From Providencia sp. R33 (GTDB lineage: Bacteria > Pseudomonadota > Gammaproteobacteria > Enterobacterales > Enterobacteriaceae): a stretch of 64,000 nt of DNA. A program made the translations under genes and the position numbers. Below the pieces are notes generated by a model. That model searched no databases and was not told the DNA's origin. It was given only the letters and a program-made list of their open reading frames with translations. Of the stretch, positions 20,549 to 30,445 are shown in pieces. Where the stretch lies: assembly GCF_019343475.1 (NCBI RefSeq), contig NZ_CP072453.1, positions 2,418,001 through 2,482,000 on the forward strand, given 5' to 3'. How positions within the stretch are numbered: the first letter of the stretch is position 1; each line of letters begins with the position of its first letter.

Positions 20549-23500
20549 ATGGCTGAAAACACAAATTTACTCAGTACATTCATAAGCAGCTTAATGACTG
20601 GGATTCCAACTAACAATTATTCAATCGATAATATAGATTATTTTTATGGTTGTGTGGATATTCTAAACAGTATGACGTCTGATTTTTCCCCCGAACGTCC
20701 GTACGTCAATCTAGATTCAAATGAAATTTATCATCCCCTTAACCCTGCTATTTATAATAAAGAAGACAAAAAAATTTATTATAATCAAAATAAATTTATT
20801 GGTAATTCAACACAAAAAGAGAGCAGTGACACATATGGAGATCTAAAAGGAAGTGTTTATTTTGCACAGAATTCAATCATTCCTGCTGTTAATCGAATTG
20901 AAGGGGACATACAACCAACATTAGTGCCTAATCGAAAAACCTTAATTATGTTTAAACCCCAACATATAATCCCCGATAACGACGATGTTTATATAGAAAT
21001 AACAGATAGTAAGGGAACAGGGTCATATCTTAAAAAACTTTCGCCTCCATCAAAACTCCCCCAGTTATCCTATTTAAGCATTTATGAAACAAATCTAAGG
21101 CCTCGAGACTTTAAAAAACCTAGCTTTTTTGATTTAGAAGTCAGAAATGCAAATCAACTAAATAAGGTACTAGAAAACCCCAACTATTTTAATCAACTTA
21201 TTTCCAAGTCAGATAATATAAAATTTAATTTCAGGGATATAAAATTCGATAATTGGACTAAGTCTATTCATCTTAACTCAAACCCACAATATCAAGGTAA
21301 AAATACAGTTTTCCATAATAGTACCAATTCAAACATTATTATCAGATATAGTAATAAATATCATACACTAGAACAAAATCATTCTATCCAATTTATTTGT
21401 GATAATAACGGGAGGTGGCTGACAAAATCTGAAACCAAAAAGCTAAAAGAGCTGTCTGTGAGTAAAAAAATCCCTAAAATTTTTGATTATGAATTAAATG
21501 AAAAAGATAAAATAGAGAACTATAGTACTGAGCTCCCCCTTTTACTAACAAGATACTCAAGTATAAAAATAAATATCCACGATAACTATGACGTCAAAAA
21601 ATTTAAATTAATAAACAATAAACAATATACATCAAAGATAATACAATTTTCCTCGAAGTCTATGGACGAGAAAAAAATTGATTTTAATAATAAAGAGATA
21701 ACTTTAAAAAAAGGGGATTTTCTTTATTTTGTCTGTGATAAAAAAGGGGTTTGGAAAAAACTGCCAATCAATACCGAGGCATCAGAACTGAGCTTAGGGA
21801 GAAGTTTCGAATATGATGAAGTCATCAATGAAAAAGAAAAACTAGAGCAAATGCAAGAAAACACTCAGTTTATGGAAAACTTACTATTACGAAATCAAAG
21901 ACAAATCAGAATAGATATTAATGATGAAAACTGGGTTGATTCCATCAAATTACCAAATGGAAATCGTTATTGCTATATCACCTTTAATACGACGGCAAGC
22001 AAGAGCACAAAAATTCATTTTGATGGAACCTATTTAGAGCTAAAAAAAGGGGAACTCCTCAATCTCGATTTTGTCACTAAGACTCAGAAATGGAGAAATA
22101 ACCCATTAATAGTCCCACCTGAACATATGAATAACCTTGAGTATATGGAGAATACTTGGTCAACAACGATTCCCGGTGAATATATTCAGCCTAATATAAA
22201 AATTGACTTTATACATAAAAATAAAATGGGCATCTTACCAAAGACCACTATAGGCGCACCAACGACGTTAAGATTACATCTTTTGGATATTGGTATTTTC
22301 ACTGAGCCGAGAGATAAATTCGATTTTAGGGATACACCCGAGTTTAATCGGCAATATTATCAACAAATTCCAGCCTCAACACTCCTCGTAAACCGCTATG
22401 AATCAACGCGGGTCAATCAATTTGTCTTCGGTGATGGAACGATTTTAAAAGAGGTTATTCCTGAAAATGGTGGTTGGCACGAAAGGTCAATTTCAAAAAT
22501 GACTCGCTGGGCATATGGGGAAGGCATTCATATGGCAACGTCTGGCATTAATAGTTAACCAGATGATAGCCCCACATTTGTCCCAACCCCGCAAATAGTC
22601 GTCTATAACTCTGTTGGCCAATATCAAAATGGTAGAGTTATCCATGGGGGGCTGGGTAGTTATACCGGTGGGCTCGCTTCTGTTGAGGATTCGATAGGCA
22701 ATGAGTTTAGCCATGAATTAGGTCATAACTTTGATATTATTGACTTTTACGGTGGACGTACAGAACTTGGTATCCATCGCCCTGCTCATCATAAAAACTC
22801 AACGTGGGGCTGGGACGCGGATAACAATATGTTTATCCCAAATTTTGAACGGTCTGGGATAGCAGACCACGATGCAATGAATGGTGGAAGCCCGAAAGAT
22901 GAAAAAAATAATGCTTATTCACTCTATACGCCAAATACATTAGCCGCCATCCAACAGCGACTAGAAAAACTTCACGCTTTTAATAATGATTCCTCAACGG
23001 GTTATCAAAAATGGAATTCTGAAACAAGCAAAATGGAAGATGCCTATTTAGAATTACCAAGTTTTCTCCAATTTAATGTACCAATTAAAAATGGGGAAGA
23101 TATCTCTCTATACAAATTATGTAAAGCACTCGAAAAGTACGATGTGCTAAAAATAAAATTAGGTAATGGCTATCATAGTAAAAATATACACTTGCCTGAT
23201 GCATCGTCTAGAAATGCGGAAGATACCATCATAATAGAAACTTGTGCTGACAGGGATACGACTGTTCATCTTAATGGTGAAACTGAAAAAATTAAAAAAA
23301 ATGAAAAAATAACCTATATTTCCGATGGTAAGTCATGGGTTAAATCTCATCTCCACGGGTTACACAGAAAACCAATAAAACAAGATGTTCCCGTTATTAC
23401 CGTACTCGGTTTTTATGATCCCGAAGGGCAAATTTTAGTCACCAATACTGAAAAACAAAAATCAAACCATGTGCAAGATGTTTTATATGGTTCTTCAGGC

Positions 23501-23761
23501 ATGGTTTATGATGACAATAAGAAGCTAGATTCTTGTTCTTCTTATTTGGAATTCGATCTTGAAGATGGAACAACGCGACAATACAAACTTCATGGTACCA
23601 ATTTCAACACATCTCATATGAACCGTTTTCATGTGAATATTGAGAGAGACCTAAAGCCCGTTAAAGTTAAAATTTTTATTAAAGGTGAGCTAAAAGAATC
23701 TAAAGATATTGAAATTAGAGAACTTAAATTACCCACGACCATTAATGGGCTAACCATTTAA
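20549..23761 (+). pseudogene. StcE-like M66 zinc metalloprotease gene, interrupted by one in-frame stop
   Basis: A single open frame of 1071 codons, interrupted only by TAA at 22556-22558 (codon 670). The frame is unbroken on both sides, so this is a point nonsense change, not a frameshift. The N-terminal part contains DLKGSVYFAQNSIIPA and RKTLIMFKPQ as in StcE/TagA mucinases. The catalytic motif HELGH (codons 722-726), IHRPAHHKNSTWGWD and HDAMNGGSP lie after the stop, with a C-terminal StcE-type domain. A module of about 68 residues found once after the StcE catalytic domain occurs here four times: residues about 223-291, 338-404 and 452-517, and once in the C-terminal part. No signal peptide is evident (MAENTNLLSTFISS), unlike StcE. 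As read, no active protease can be made without stop readthrough; a sequencing error is possible. Confidence 0.85.
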
Positions 23762-23772
23762 ACTAATATGAA

Positions 23773-23800
23773 TAAGAGCAGGCTTATCGACCTGCTCTTA
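23773..23800. terminator. Hairpin between the convergent M66 gene and MFS exporter
   Basis: Stem TAAGAGCAGG pairing with CCTGCTCTTA around an 8-nt loop, in the 44-base gap between convergent genes. T runs are absent, so termination efficiency is uncertain. Confidence 0.6.
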
Positions 23801-23805
23801 CATCA

Positions 23806-24987
23806 TTAATGGGGCTCTGCTAACCTCAAACTGGCCTTTCTCGCCACCAAGCCAAAAATACAACCAACTAGCATCACGATTGCTAACGATAATTTTGGTG
23901 CGATGGGCAACGCGATAGCCAATAGACCCAAAGCAGCACCGCCAGCCATTTGGACAAACCCCACTAACGCAGATGCCGTACCCGCTTCATTACCAAAAGG
24001 TTCCAAAGCGTAGCTAGTTGCCGTTCCCATCATAAAGGCAAGCCCAGTACACGCACAGGCCACAGGTAACATGTAGACAACCCAATGGCTTTGAATAGCT
24101 TCTGGCAACACCACAAAGCCTAATATCAACCCTAAACTGCCAATTGCCATCATGGAGCTGCCCACCAACAAACACGCAGGGCGCCCAATTTTATGAATAA
24201 AATGATTGGCAATATAACTGGCAAACATGATCCAAAAACCGTTAATTCCAAACACAATGGAAAACGCTAATGGACTCAATTGAGCATCCCCCATCAACAC
24301 CGTTGGTGCGAGGGAAACATAAGTCAATGCCATCCCCATAGTGCCTGCATTAACGAGTGCAAAAATGATAAATTGGCGATTCCCTAAGACACGGCAATAG
24401 GTTTCCACTGGGATCACTTTCACCTTAGGTAAATTTGCAGGGCGTGTCTCGGGTAAAAATACAGCGATTAATACCAATATAATGACGGCATATAACGCAA
24501 GGAACCAAAACGGTGCACGCCAGCCCCATGCTTCAGCCAGTAGGCCGCCTAATAACGGGGCGAGTGCAGGGACAATATTCAATGTGCCGTTGAGAAAGCC
24601 GAATGCGCGAGCCGCTTCAGTACCGTTCATGCGGTCACGAACACAGCTAAATGCCACCACTGAGGTACAACACACTGCAACCCCTTGTAATAAACGTGAG
24701 GCAATGAATAGCGTTGGTGTCGTGGCGGCAATAGCAACACCCGCACCAATAATGTAAAGCACCATGCCAACCATCGCGACTGGCTTACGCCCATATCTGT
24801 CTACCATCGGCCCTGAAATTAATTGACCTAAGCCCAGAACTAAAATAAATAGCGCAATAGTTGATTGAATGACCGATTCGCTGCTCCCTAAATCCTTCGC
24901 AATATCAGGGATCGTTGGCAGATATAAATCAATGCCCAATGGGCCAAGTAAAACTAATAAAAGCAGCAAAACAAGAAATTTACGCAT
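23806..24987 (-). CDS. Bcr/CflA-family multidrug efflux MFS transporter
   Basis: Inner-membrane drug:proton antiporter of 393 residues with 12 predicted membrane helices (DHA1 family). Hallmarks are LGPLGIDLYLPTIPDIAKDL in helix 1, the motif A loop GPMVDRYGRKPVA, the helix 4 arginine (FIASRLLQGVAVC) and the helix 5 motif C-like LNIVPALAPLLGGLL. It is closest in feel to Bcr, MdtL and YdhC, but none can be chosen. It lies downstream of gnd in the same direction but behind the gnd terminator, so it is probably separately expressed. Confidence 0.85.
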   Translation of the reverse strand: MRKFLVLLLLLVLLGPLGIDLYLPTIPDIAKDLGSSESVIQSTIALFILVLGLGQLISGPMVDRYGRKPVAMVGMVLYIIGAGVAIAATTPTLFIASRLLQGVAVCCTSVVAFSCVRDRMNGTEAARAFGFLNGTLNIVPALAPLLGGLLAEAWGWRAPFWFLALYAVIILVLIAVFLPETRPANLPKVKVIPVETYCRVLGNRQFIIFALVNAGTMGMALTYVSLAPTVLMGDAQLSPLAFSIVFGINGFWIMFASYIANHFIHKIGRPACLLVGSSMMAIGSLGLILGFVVLPEAIQSHWVVYMLPVACACTGLAFMMGTATSYALEPFGNEAGTASALVGFVQMAGGAALGLLAIALPIAPKLSLAIVMLVGCIFGLVARKASLRLAEPH

Positions 24988-25050
24988 GAATAAGGCCTAA
25001 AAAGACATAACAAAATGAATTTAAACGTATTTTATAGCAATCAAAAAGGC

Positions 25051-25077
25051 AAAAAAGGCGCTAAACCTAGCGCCTTT
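25051..25077 (-). terminator. Rho-independent terminator of gnd
   Basis: Stem AAAGGCGCT pairing with AGCGCCTTT; on the minus strand it is followed by a T run. It lies 29 bases after the gnd stop codon. Confidence 0.88.
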
Positions 25078-25105
25078 CGCATCATAGACAATTATGATGT
25101 GGGAA

Positions 25106-26512
25106 TTATTCCATCCACTCCGTGTGGAAAACACCGTCTTTATCCGTACGTTTGTAAGTGTGAGCACCAAAGTAGTCACGTTGCGCTTGGATTAAGTTAG
25201 CAGGCAATACCGCTGAACGGTAGCTATCATAATAAGAGATAGCGGCAGAGAATGTTGGTGTTGGAATGCCATTTTGGACACCATAACATACAACATCACG
25301 CAATGCCTGTTGGTATTCATCAGCAATTTGTTTGAAATACGGCGCTAACAGCAAGTTGGCAATTTTCGCATCTTGATTGTAAGCATCCGTGATTTTTTGC
25401 AGGAATTGCGCACGAATAATACAACCTGCACGGAAGATTTTCGCAATCTCACCGTAGTTAAGATCCCAATTGTACTCATCTGATGCCGCTTTTAGCTGTT
25501 GGAAGCCTTGCGCATAAGAAACAATTTTACCTAAGTACAGCGCACGGCGTACTTTCTCAACAAACGCGCTCTTATCCCCTTCAACGGGTTTTAAGACTGG
25601 GCCTGTTAAGACTTTAGATGCTGCAACACGTTGGTCTTTTAAGAAAGAAATATAACGTGCGAAAACAGATTCTGTAATTAATGTCAGAGGAATGCCTAAA
25701 TCCAGCGCGCTCTGGCTTGTCCATTTACCCGTACCTTTGTTTGCCGCTTCATCTAGGATCACGTCAACAAGGTACTTACCATCTTCATCTTTTTTCTTGA
25801 AGATGTCGGCAGTGATTTCAATCAGGTAGCTGCTCAATTCACCTTTGTTCCACTCTGCAAAAGTGCCTGCCAGCTCTTCATTGCTCAGGTTTAATGAACC
25901 TTTTAACAATGAATAAGCTTCAGCGATTAACTGCATGTCACCGTATTCGATACCATTATGAACCATTTTAACGTAATGACCTGCCCCGTCTGGCCCCATG
26001 TAAGCCACGCAAGGTTCGCCTTCCGCTTTCGCTGCGATTTCTTTTAAGATTGGCGCAACCAGTTCATAAGCTTCTTTTTGTCCACCCGGCATAATTGAAG
26101 GGCCTTTTAATGCGCCTTCTTCACCACCAGAAACACCTGTGCCGATGAAGTTAAAACCTTGTGCGGATAATTCACGGTTACGACGGATTGTATCCGTAAA
26201 TAACGTGTTACCACCGTCGATAAGGATATCACCCTTGTCCAGATGAGGAGTCAGCGAGGCAATTGTTTTGTCCGTTGCTTCACCCGCTTTAACCATCAAT
26301 AAGATGCGGCGTGGTTTTTCCAGAGAGTCAACAAACTCTTCAATTGTATAGTTGGGAACGAGGTTTTTCCCTGGATTTTCGGCAATTACTTCGTCTGTTT
26401 TATCTTTAGAACGGTTAAAGATAGACACTGAGTAACCGCGGCTTTCAATATTGAGCGCAAGGTTACGCCCCATGACCGCCATTCCGACAACACCAATCTG
26501 CTGCTTTGACAT
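25106..26512 (-). CDS. gnd: 6-phosphogluconate dehydrogenase (decarboxylating)
   Basis: Pentose phosphate pathway enzyme of 468 residues oxidising 6-phosphogluconate to ribulose 5-phosphate with NADP. The N-terminal Rossmann motif is [15 protein letters not shown]. The substrate-binding segments are [33 protein letters not shown] and [15 protein letters not shown]; the catalytic Lys and Glu lie in the second. The ATG at 26510-26512 is used because ACAGGAG precedes it and the protein then starts [10 protein letters not shown] as in E. coli; the longer frame to 26578 is ignored. Confidence 0.97.
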   Translation of the reverse strand: MSKQQIGVVGMAVMGRNLALNIESRGYSVSIFNRSKDKTDEVIAENPGKNLVPNYTIEEFVDSLEKPRRILLMVKAGEATDKTIASLTPHLDKGDILIDGGNTLFTDTIRRNRELSAQGFNFIGTGVSGGEEGALKGPSIMPGGQKEAYELVAPILKEIAAKAEGEPCVAYMGPDGAGHYVKMVHNGIEYGDMQLIAEAYSLLKGSLNLSNEELAGTFAEWNKGELSSYLIEITADIFKKKDEDGKYLVDVILDEAANKGTGKWTSQSALDLGIPLTLITESVFARYISFLKDQRVAASKVLTGPVLKPVEGDKSAFVEKVRRALYLGKIVSYAQGFQQLKAASDEYNWDLNYGEIAKIFRAGCIIRAQFLQKITDAYNQDAKIANLLLAPYFKQIADEYQQALRDVVCYGVQNGIPTPTFSAAISYYDSYRSAVLPANLIQAQRDYFGAHTYKRTDKDGVFHTEWME

Positions 26513-26663
26513 GAACAACTCCTGTCTGATTAGGACCAAGTCAGCCTCAATGTGCTGACATTCTGTTAACGGGATCACATATTAACCTAGGATTGTGCAG
26601 CATGGTAGTTATTGATGCAATCGATGACGTACACAACGCCATTTTTGTCAAGAATTGTCCGAC

Positions 26664-26790
26664 TATACTCCAAATAATTCGAGTTGCAGGTAGGCGACAA
26701 GCGAAGATAGACGGGGAGCATAGATAAACTATGTGACTCGGCGAGCGTAGCGTAGTCAACACCGCTGCAACTTGAAGGATTTCGAGGATA
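26664..26790. repeat. ERIC element (127 bp)
   Basis: A 127-bp imperfect palindrome, the canonical ERIC length. It begins TATACTCCAAATAATTCGAG and ends CAACTTGAAGGATTTCGAGG plus ATA. Internal arms TTGCAGG and CGCTGCAA and the central GGGGAGCATAG/CTATGTGACTCGG region match the ERIC layout of Morganellaceae. It lies between the divergent gnd and yegH and is probably transcribed in one of their leaders. Confidence 0.88.
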
Positions 26791-26878
26791 AAGTGAATTT
26801 TTATTGATATTTCTCTCAACAAACCGCATTATTCTCCAGTCGGTATAAGCCGTCATATCAGAAGGTAAAACAAACTGT

Positions 26879-28462
26879 ATGGAATGGATCGCAGATCCTT
26901 CGATTTGGGCGGGCCTCGCTACCCTAATCGTTCTAGAAATCGTTCTTGGTATTGATAACCTCGTCTTCATTGCCATTCTGGCAGATAAGCTCCCGCCAAA
27001 GCTGCGTGATAGAGCCCGTGTAACTGGACTTTTATTAGCCTTAGTTATGCGTGTTGTGCTTCTATTCAGCTTGTCGTGGCTCATTACCCTCACCAAACCG
27101 ATAATCACGCTATTCGAGCACCCATTTAGTGCCCGAGACTTGATTATGCTAATCGGGGGGCTGTTCCTCTTGTTTAAAGCAACGATGGAACTAAACGAAC
27201 GGCTAGAAGGTAAAGACGAACACACTAATACCCAAAGAAAGACATCGAATTTCTGGGCTGTTGTTGCACAAATTATTGTTCTTGATGCCGTATTCTCTCT
27301 GGACTCTGTGATCACTGCGGTAGGTATGGTTGACCATATTGGCGTTATGATCGCGGCAGTGACCATTGCAATGGCATTAATGATTTGGGCAAGTAAACCG
27401 TTAACTAGCTTTGTTAACCAACACCCAACCATTGTCATACTGTGTTTAAGCTTCTTGTTGATGATTGGTTTCAGCCTTGTGGCAGAAGGTTTTGGCTACG
27501 CTATTCCGAAAGGCTACCTGTACGCGGCAATTGGCTTCTCAATCATGATTGAGGTGCTAAACCAATTTGCACAATTTAACCGTCGTAAGTTCCTGACTGG
27601 TTCGCGCCCACTGCGTGAACGTACAGCTGAAGCGGTATTGCGCATTTTAAGCGGTAATAACGAAAGAGGTGAATTAGACCCACGGACTTCTGACCTTATC
27701 GCTGACAACAAATCTGTCTTCGACCCGCAAGAGCGCCTAATGATTGCTCGTGTGTTAGGGATGGCGCAGCGTAACGTTGAAAGTATCATGACCTCACGCC
27801 ACGATGTGGACTATCTTGATATCAATAAATCCTCTAGCGATTTATTGCAATTGATGGAGAAAAACCCGCACTCACGCCTTGTGGTGATTGATGAGACCAT
27901 TAGCGATGAACCTGTTGGTGTTGTGCATGTGATGGATTTAGTGAAGCAGCAACTAAATGGTAAACCACTGGATTTACGTGCGTTAATCACTCAACCGCTG
28001 ATCTTCCCTGAAGGCTTATCACTGCTCAAAGCATTGGAACAGTTCCGTAAAGCGCACACTCACTTTGCATTTGTGGTCGATGAGTTTGGTTCTATTGAAG
28101 GTATTGTGACATTGACCGACGTGATGGAAACCATCGCCGGTAACTTACCCGTTGGCGATGAAGAGAATGATTCACGTCATGATATTCAAAAACTTGATGA
28201 CGGTACGTGGATTGCCAATGGCTTTATGCCACTGGAAGACTTAATCATGTTTGTACCGATGGAATTAGATGACAAACGTGAATACGAAACCATCGCAGGT
28301 CTCTTAATGGAACATTTACAACGTGTTCCAGAAGTCGGCGAGCAAGTCACCATTAATGGCTGCATCTTCCAGCCACTTGAAGTGAATAGCCACCGCGTCA
28401 ATAAAGTCTTAATCACTCCCCCTGCTCGTGAAGGGGAGGGTTATGAATATGAAGATGATTAA
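26879..28462 (+). CDS. yegH: TerC/CBS/CorC-domain inner membrane protein YegH
   Basis: Membrane protein of 527 residues. The N-terminal TerC domain (about 1-235, seven membrane helices) contains [18 protein letters not shown] and [19 protein letters not shown], whose acidic residues sit in a presumed metal pathway. Two CBS domains follow (about 300-425, with [16 protein letters not shown] and [17 protein letters not shown]). A CorC/HlyC transporter-associated domain completes the protein (about 440-520). The family has been linked to metal export, but the function of YegH is not established. In E. coli yegH adjoins asmA; here two extra genes intervene. Confidence 0.92.
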   Translation: MEWIADPSIWAGLATLIVLEIVLGIDNLVFIAILADKLPPKLRDRARVTGLLLALVMRVVLLFSLSWLITLTKPIITLFEHPFSARDLIMLIGGLFLLFKATMELNERLEGKDEHTNTQRKTSNFWAVVAQIIVLDAVFSLDSVITAVGMVDHIGVMIAAVTIAMALMIWASKPLTSFVNQHPTIVILCLSFLLMIGFSLVAEGFGYAIPKGYLYAAIGFSIMIEVLNQFAQFNRRKFLTGSRPLRERTAEAVLRILSGNNERGELDPRTSDLIADNKSVFDPQERLMIARVLGMAQRNVESIMTSRHDVDYLDINKSSSDLLQLMEKNPHSRLVVIDETISDEPVGVVHVMDLVKQQLNGKPLDLRALITQPLIFPEGLSLLKALEQFRKAHTHFAFVVDEFGSIEGIVTLTDVMETIAGNLPVGDEENDSRHDIQKLDDGTWIANGFMPLEDLIMFVPMELDDKREYETIAGLLMEHLQRVPEVGEQVTINGCIFQPLEVNSHRVNKVLITPPAREGEGYEYEDD

Positions 28463-28479
28463 CCTTAACTAAATTCCGA

Positions 28480-28508
28480 AATACCGGCCAATAGGTCGGT
28501 ATTTTTTT
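28480..28508 (+). terminator. Rho-independent terminator of yegH
   Basis: Stem AATACCGGCC pairing with GGTCGGTATT around an AATA loop (one G-T pair), followed by seven T. It separates yegH from the inserted genes. Confidence 0.88.
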
Positions 28509-28635
28509 GCCTATAACCTTACGAGATATTTATTAGGTTTATACCAAACTCCGTTCAATCGCGTTTTTTGCAAGATAACCCATTTTCTTTGTGAATAATT
28601 ATCATCATTAAATAATATTCATAAGGAATTTAATC

Positions 28636-29259
28636 ATGCCATCAATTTCAAAATCCCCTTCTGCCACAGCAATATCGTCTCAACCCATAAACATACCTAT
28701 CACGAAAAAAACAATCGCTAACCAAACAAAGCAGATCAGTAATCAGCACGCTGGCTTAACTAAATCAATTTTAAAATCAACTGGTCATAAAACACAAAAT
28801 TCGCTGGAAAATAAAGACGTTAAATTTTCCGTGGTGAGTAAGATCAAATTTTTTGATCAGAATGAAAGCTCGCTTTTTTTACCACCAACAAAGCCAAGCC
28901 AAAAGGTATCCTTCGCTAAAACAAAGCAAAAAACCGTTAAAATGGAGGATATTAAACAATTAAAAGAAAGTGTTATCGCAAAATTGGACGACATTAACCA
29001 GAGAACTTCTGTCATAGAAGCAGATCAAAATTCTGCACAGTTAACGCAAATTACACAATTAAAAGTAGAGTTAAATTCTATTACTACGAGCCTAAATACC
29101 TATCAAGCTTTATTAAACAGCTCGAGCTATCACCACCATAAAAATAAGCAAGCAACATTAACATTGCTAAAAAGCAAAGTGCTTATCACTAACCACCAAC
29201 TGGGTTTTATTGAGTTCCAAGTCAAACGACCGCAGCCCATTCAAACAAAAAACCAATAG
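28636..29259 (+). CDS. effector-like protein with SILK and RVxF PP1-docking motifs
   Basis: Unrecognised protein of 207 residues, lysine/serine-rich, with no signal peptide or membrane segment. The N-terminal half looks disordered (MPSISKSPSATAISS). It contains TKSILKST (SILK at 44-47), then KDVKF (60-64), KIKF (69-72) and KVSF (90-93). The last three fit the eukaryotic PP1-binding consensus [RK]x(0-1)[VI]x[FW], and SILK fits [GS]IL[RK]. The C-terminal half (about 100-200) is helical and resembles the C-terminal domain of the next gene (VKMEDIKQLKESV against VTMKDLNVLSSEI). Its own ribosome-binding site, AAGGAAT, precedes the ATG. Inserted with its paralogue between yegH and asmA. A translocated effector is inferred from these traits only. 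Confidence 0.72.
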   Translation: MPSISKSPSATAISSQPINIPITKKTIANQTKQISNQHAGLTKSILKSTGHKTQNSLENKDVKFSVVSKIKFFDQNESSLFLPPTKPSQKVSFAKTKQKTVKMEDIKQLKESVIAKLDDINQRTSVIEADQNSAQLTQITQLKVELNSITTSLNTYQALLNSSSYHHHKNKQATLTLLKSKVLITNHQLGFIEFQVKRPQPIQTKNQ

Positions 29260-29355
29260 CACACATAATCAACATCGTTTTTTAAAAGCAATAATTATTT
29301 GGCTATTGAATAATTAAGTCAGTTTCATAACCAAAATTTTAATGAGAGAACAATT

Positions 29356-30390
29356 ATGCCAATCAAAATAGCACAAAATACCATTACTATTCCTCGCTCA
29401 AGCATTTGCGAAGCAAATCAAAAAACAAGCGGAACCTTAGGAAACTCAGCAAAAAGCGTCAAGAATTCATCCACGCCATTGCCTACTAAATCTATTTTAA
29501 AATCAACAAATAGCCATCAAAATAGTGCAACCAAGAAACGTGTTTCATTTAACTTACCGGCACAAGAAAGTACGATTAAAAGCGCAAGCATTTGCGAAGC
29601 AAATCAAAAAACAAGCGGAACCTTAGGAAAATCAGCAAAAAGCGTCAAGAATTCCTCCACGCCATTACCTACTAAATCTATTTTAAAATCAACAAATAGC
29701 CATCAAAATAGTGCAACCAAGAAACGTGTTTCATTTAACTTACCGGCACAAGAAAGTACGATTAAAAGCGCAAGCATTTGCGAAGCAAATCAAAAAACAA
29801 GCGGAACCTTAGGAAATTCAGCAAAAAGCGTCAATAATTCATCCACGCCATTGCCTACTAAATCTATTTTAAAATCAACAAATAGCCATCAAAATAGTGC
29901 AACCAAGAAACGTGTTTCATTTAACTTACCCGCACAAGAAACTACGACTAAAAGTGCTAATACAGAGGTAAAAACAAATGAATCTGCCGCAACAGCAGAT
30001 CCACGTAAAGTAACAATGAAAGATTTAAATGTATTATCTAGTGAAATTTCAAAGATCAAAAATAGTATCCGTGAATTAATGGTGGGGAAAGACAGCTGGC
30101 AATCAGCCCAAAAACTGAATGATGTTTCACTTAACCTACTCAATATAAAAAATAAAATTCAGGATTTTAATCCTAGAATTAAAAGTAATCTCACTAAGGG
30201 ACAATCAACAAAGCTCAAAAAACTTGAGGCGTTCGAAAAAAGAATAGAGAAACGACAGAATGAATTAGCCCCAATGAAAAAGAAAAATGACTATCAAAAA
30301 AACCGTTCAGATGACTATGCAAAGTCGCGCGAAACACAGGTAAAGTTAAACGAGAAAGCTAAAATGGCTAAGCAAACTGAGAATCTTTAA
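29356..30390 (+). CDS. effector-like protein with three tandem SILK-RVSF PP1-docking repeats
   Basis: Unrecognised protein of 344 residues, no signal peptide. Residues 16-201 are three near-identical 62-residue repeats. Each contains PTKSILKST, and 12 residues after SILK comes KKRVSFNLPAQE. SILK and RVSF are the two best-known docking motifs of eukaryotic protein phosphatase 1, and SILK lies N-terminal to RVxF in known partners. The C-terminal region (about 210-344) is charged and helical, paralogous to that of the previous gene. Each repeat differs from the others by only a few bases, so the duplication is recent. AT-rich, with its own ribosome-binding site (GAGAG). No secretion chaperone or secretion system gene is in the window. 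A structural or DNA-binding role cannot be excluded. Confidence 0.75.
   Translation: MPIKIAQNTITIPRSSICEANQKTSGTLGNSAKSVKNSSTPLPTKSILKSTNSHQNSATKKRVSFNLPAQESTIKSASICEANQKTSGTLGKSAKSVKNSSTPLPTKSILKSTNSHQNSATKKRVSFNLPAQESTIKSASICEANQKTSGTLGNSAKSVNNSSTPLPTKSILKSTNSHQNSATKKRVSFNLPAQETTTKSANTEVKTNESAATADPRKVTMKDLNVLSSEISKIKNSIRELMVGKDSWQSAQKLNDVSLNLLNIKNKIQDFNPRIKSNLTKGQSTKLKKLEAFEKRIEKRQNELAPMKKKNDYQKNRSDDYAKSRETQVKLNEKAKMAKQTENL
29401..29958 (+). repeat. Three tandem 186-bp coding repeats
   Basis: Units start at 29401, 29587 and 29773, each exactly 186 bp (62 codons). Differences are mostly single bases, for example AAC/AAA/AAT at the codon before TCAGCAAAAAGCGTC. The third unit diverges at its last codons. 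Confidence 0.95.
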
Positions 30391-30402
30391 TCCAGGCAAG
30401 AT

Positions 30403-30436
30403 TAACCGCAAACATCCAATAACATGTTTACGGTTA
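30403..30436. terminator. Hairpin between the effector-like gene and asmA
   Basis: Interrupted stem TAACCG-AAACAT pairing with ATGTTT-CGGTTA in the 55-base gap between convergent genes. There is no T run, so it is a weak candidate for a bidirectional terminator. Confidence 0.5.
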
Positions 30437-30445
30437 GTCTCATAC

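Noticed and set aside
22493..22714. Minus-strand 73-codon frame across the stop codon of the M66 gene
   Set aside because: The plus-strand frame continues unbroken on both sides with clear StcE-like sequence; the antisense frame has no such support.
26587..27438. Long minus-strand frame opposite yegH and the ERIC element
   Set aside because: It is the antisense shadow of yegH plus the repeat, with no family features of its own.
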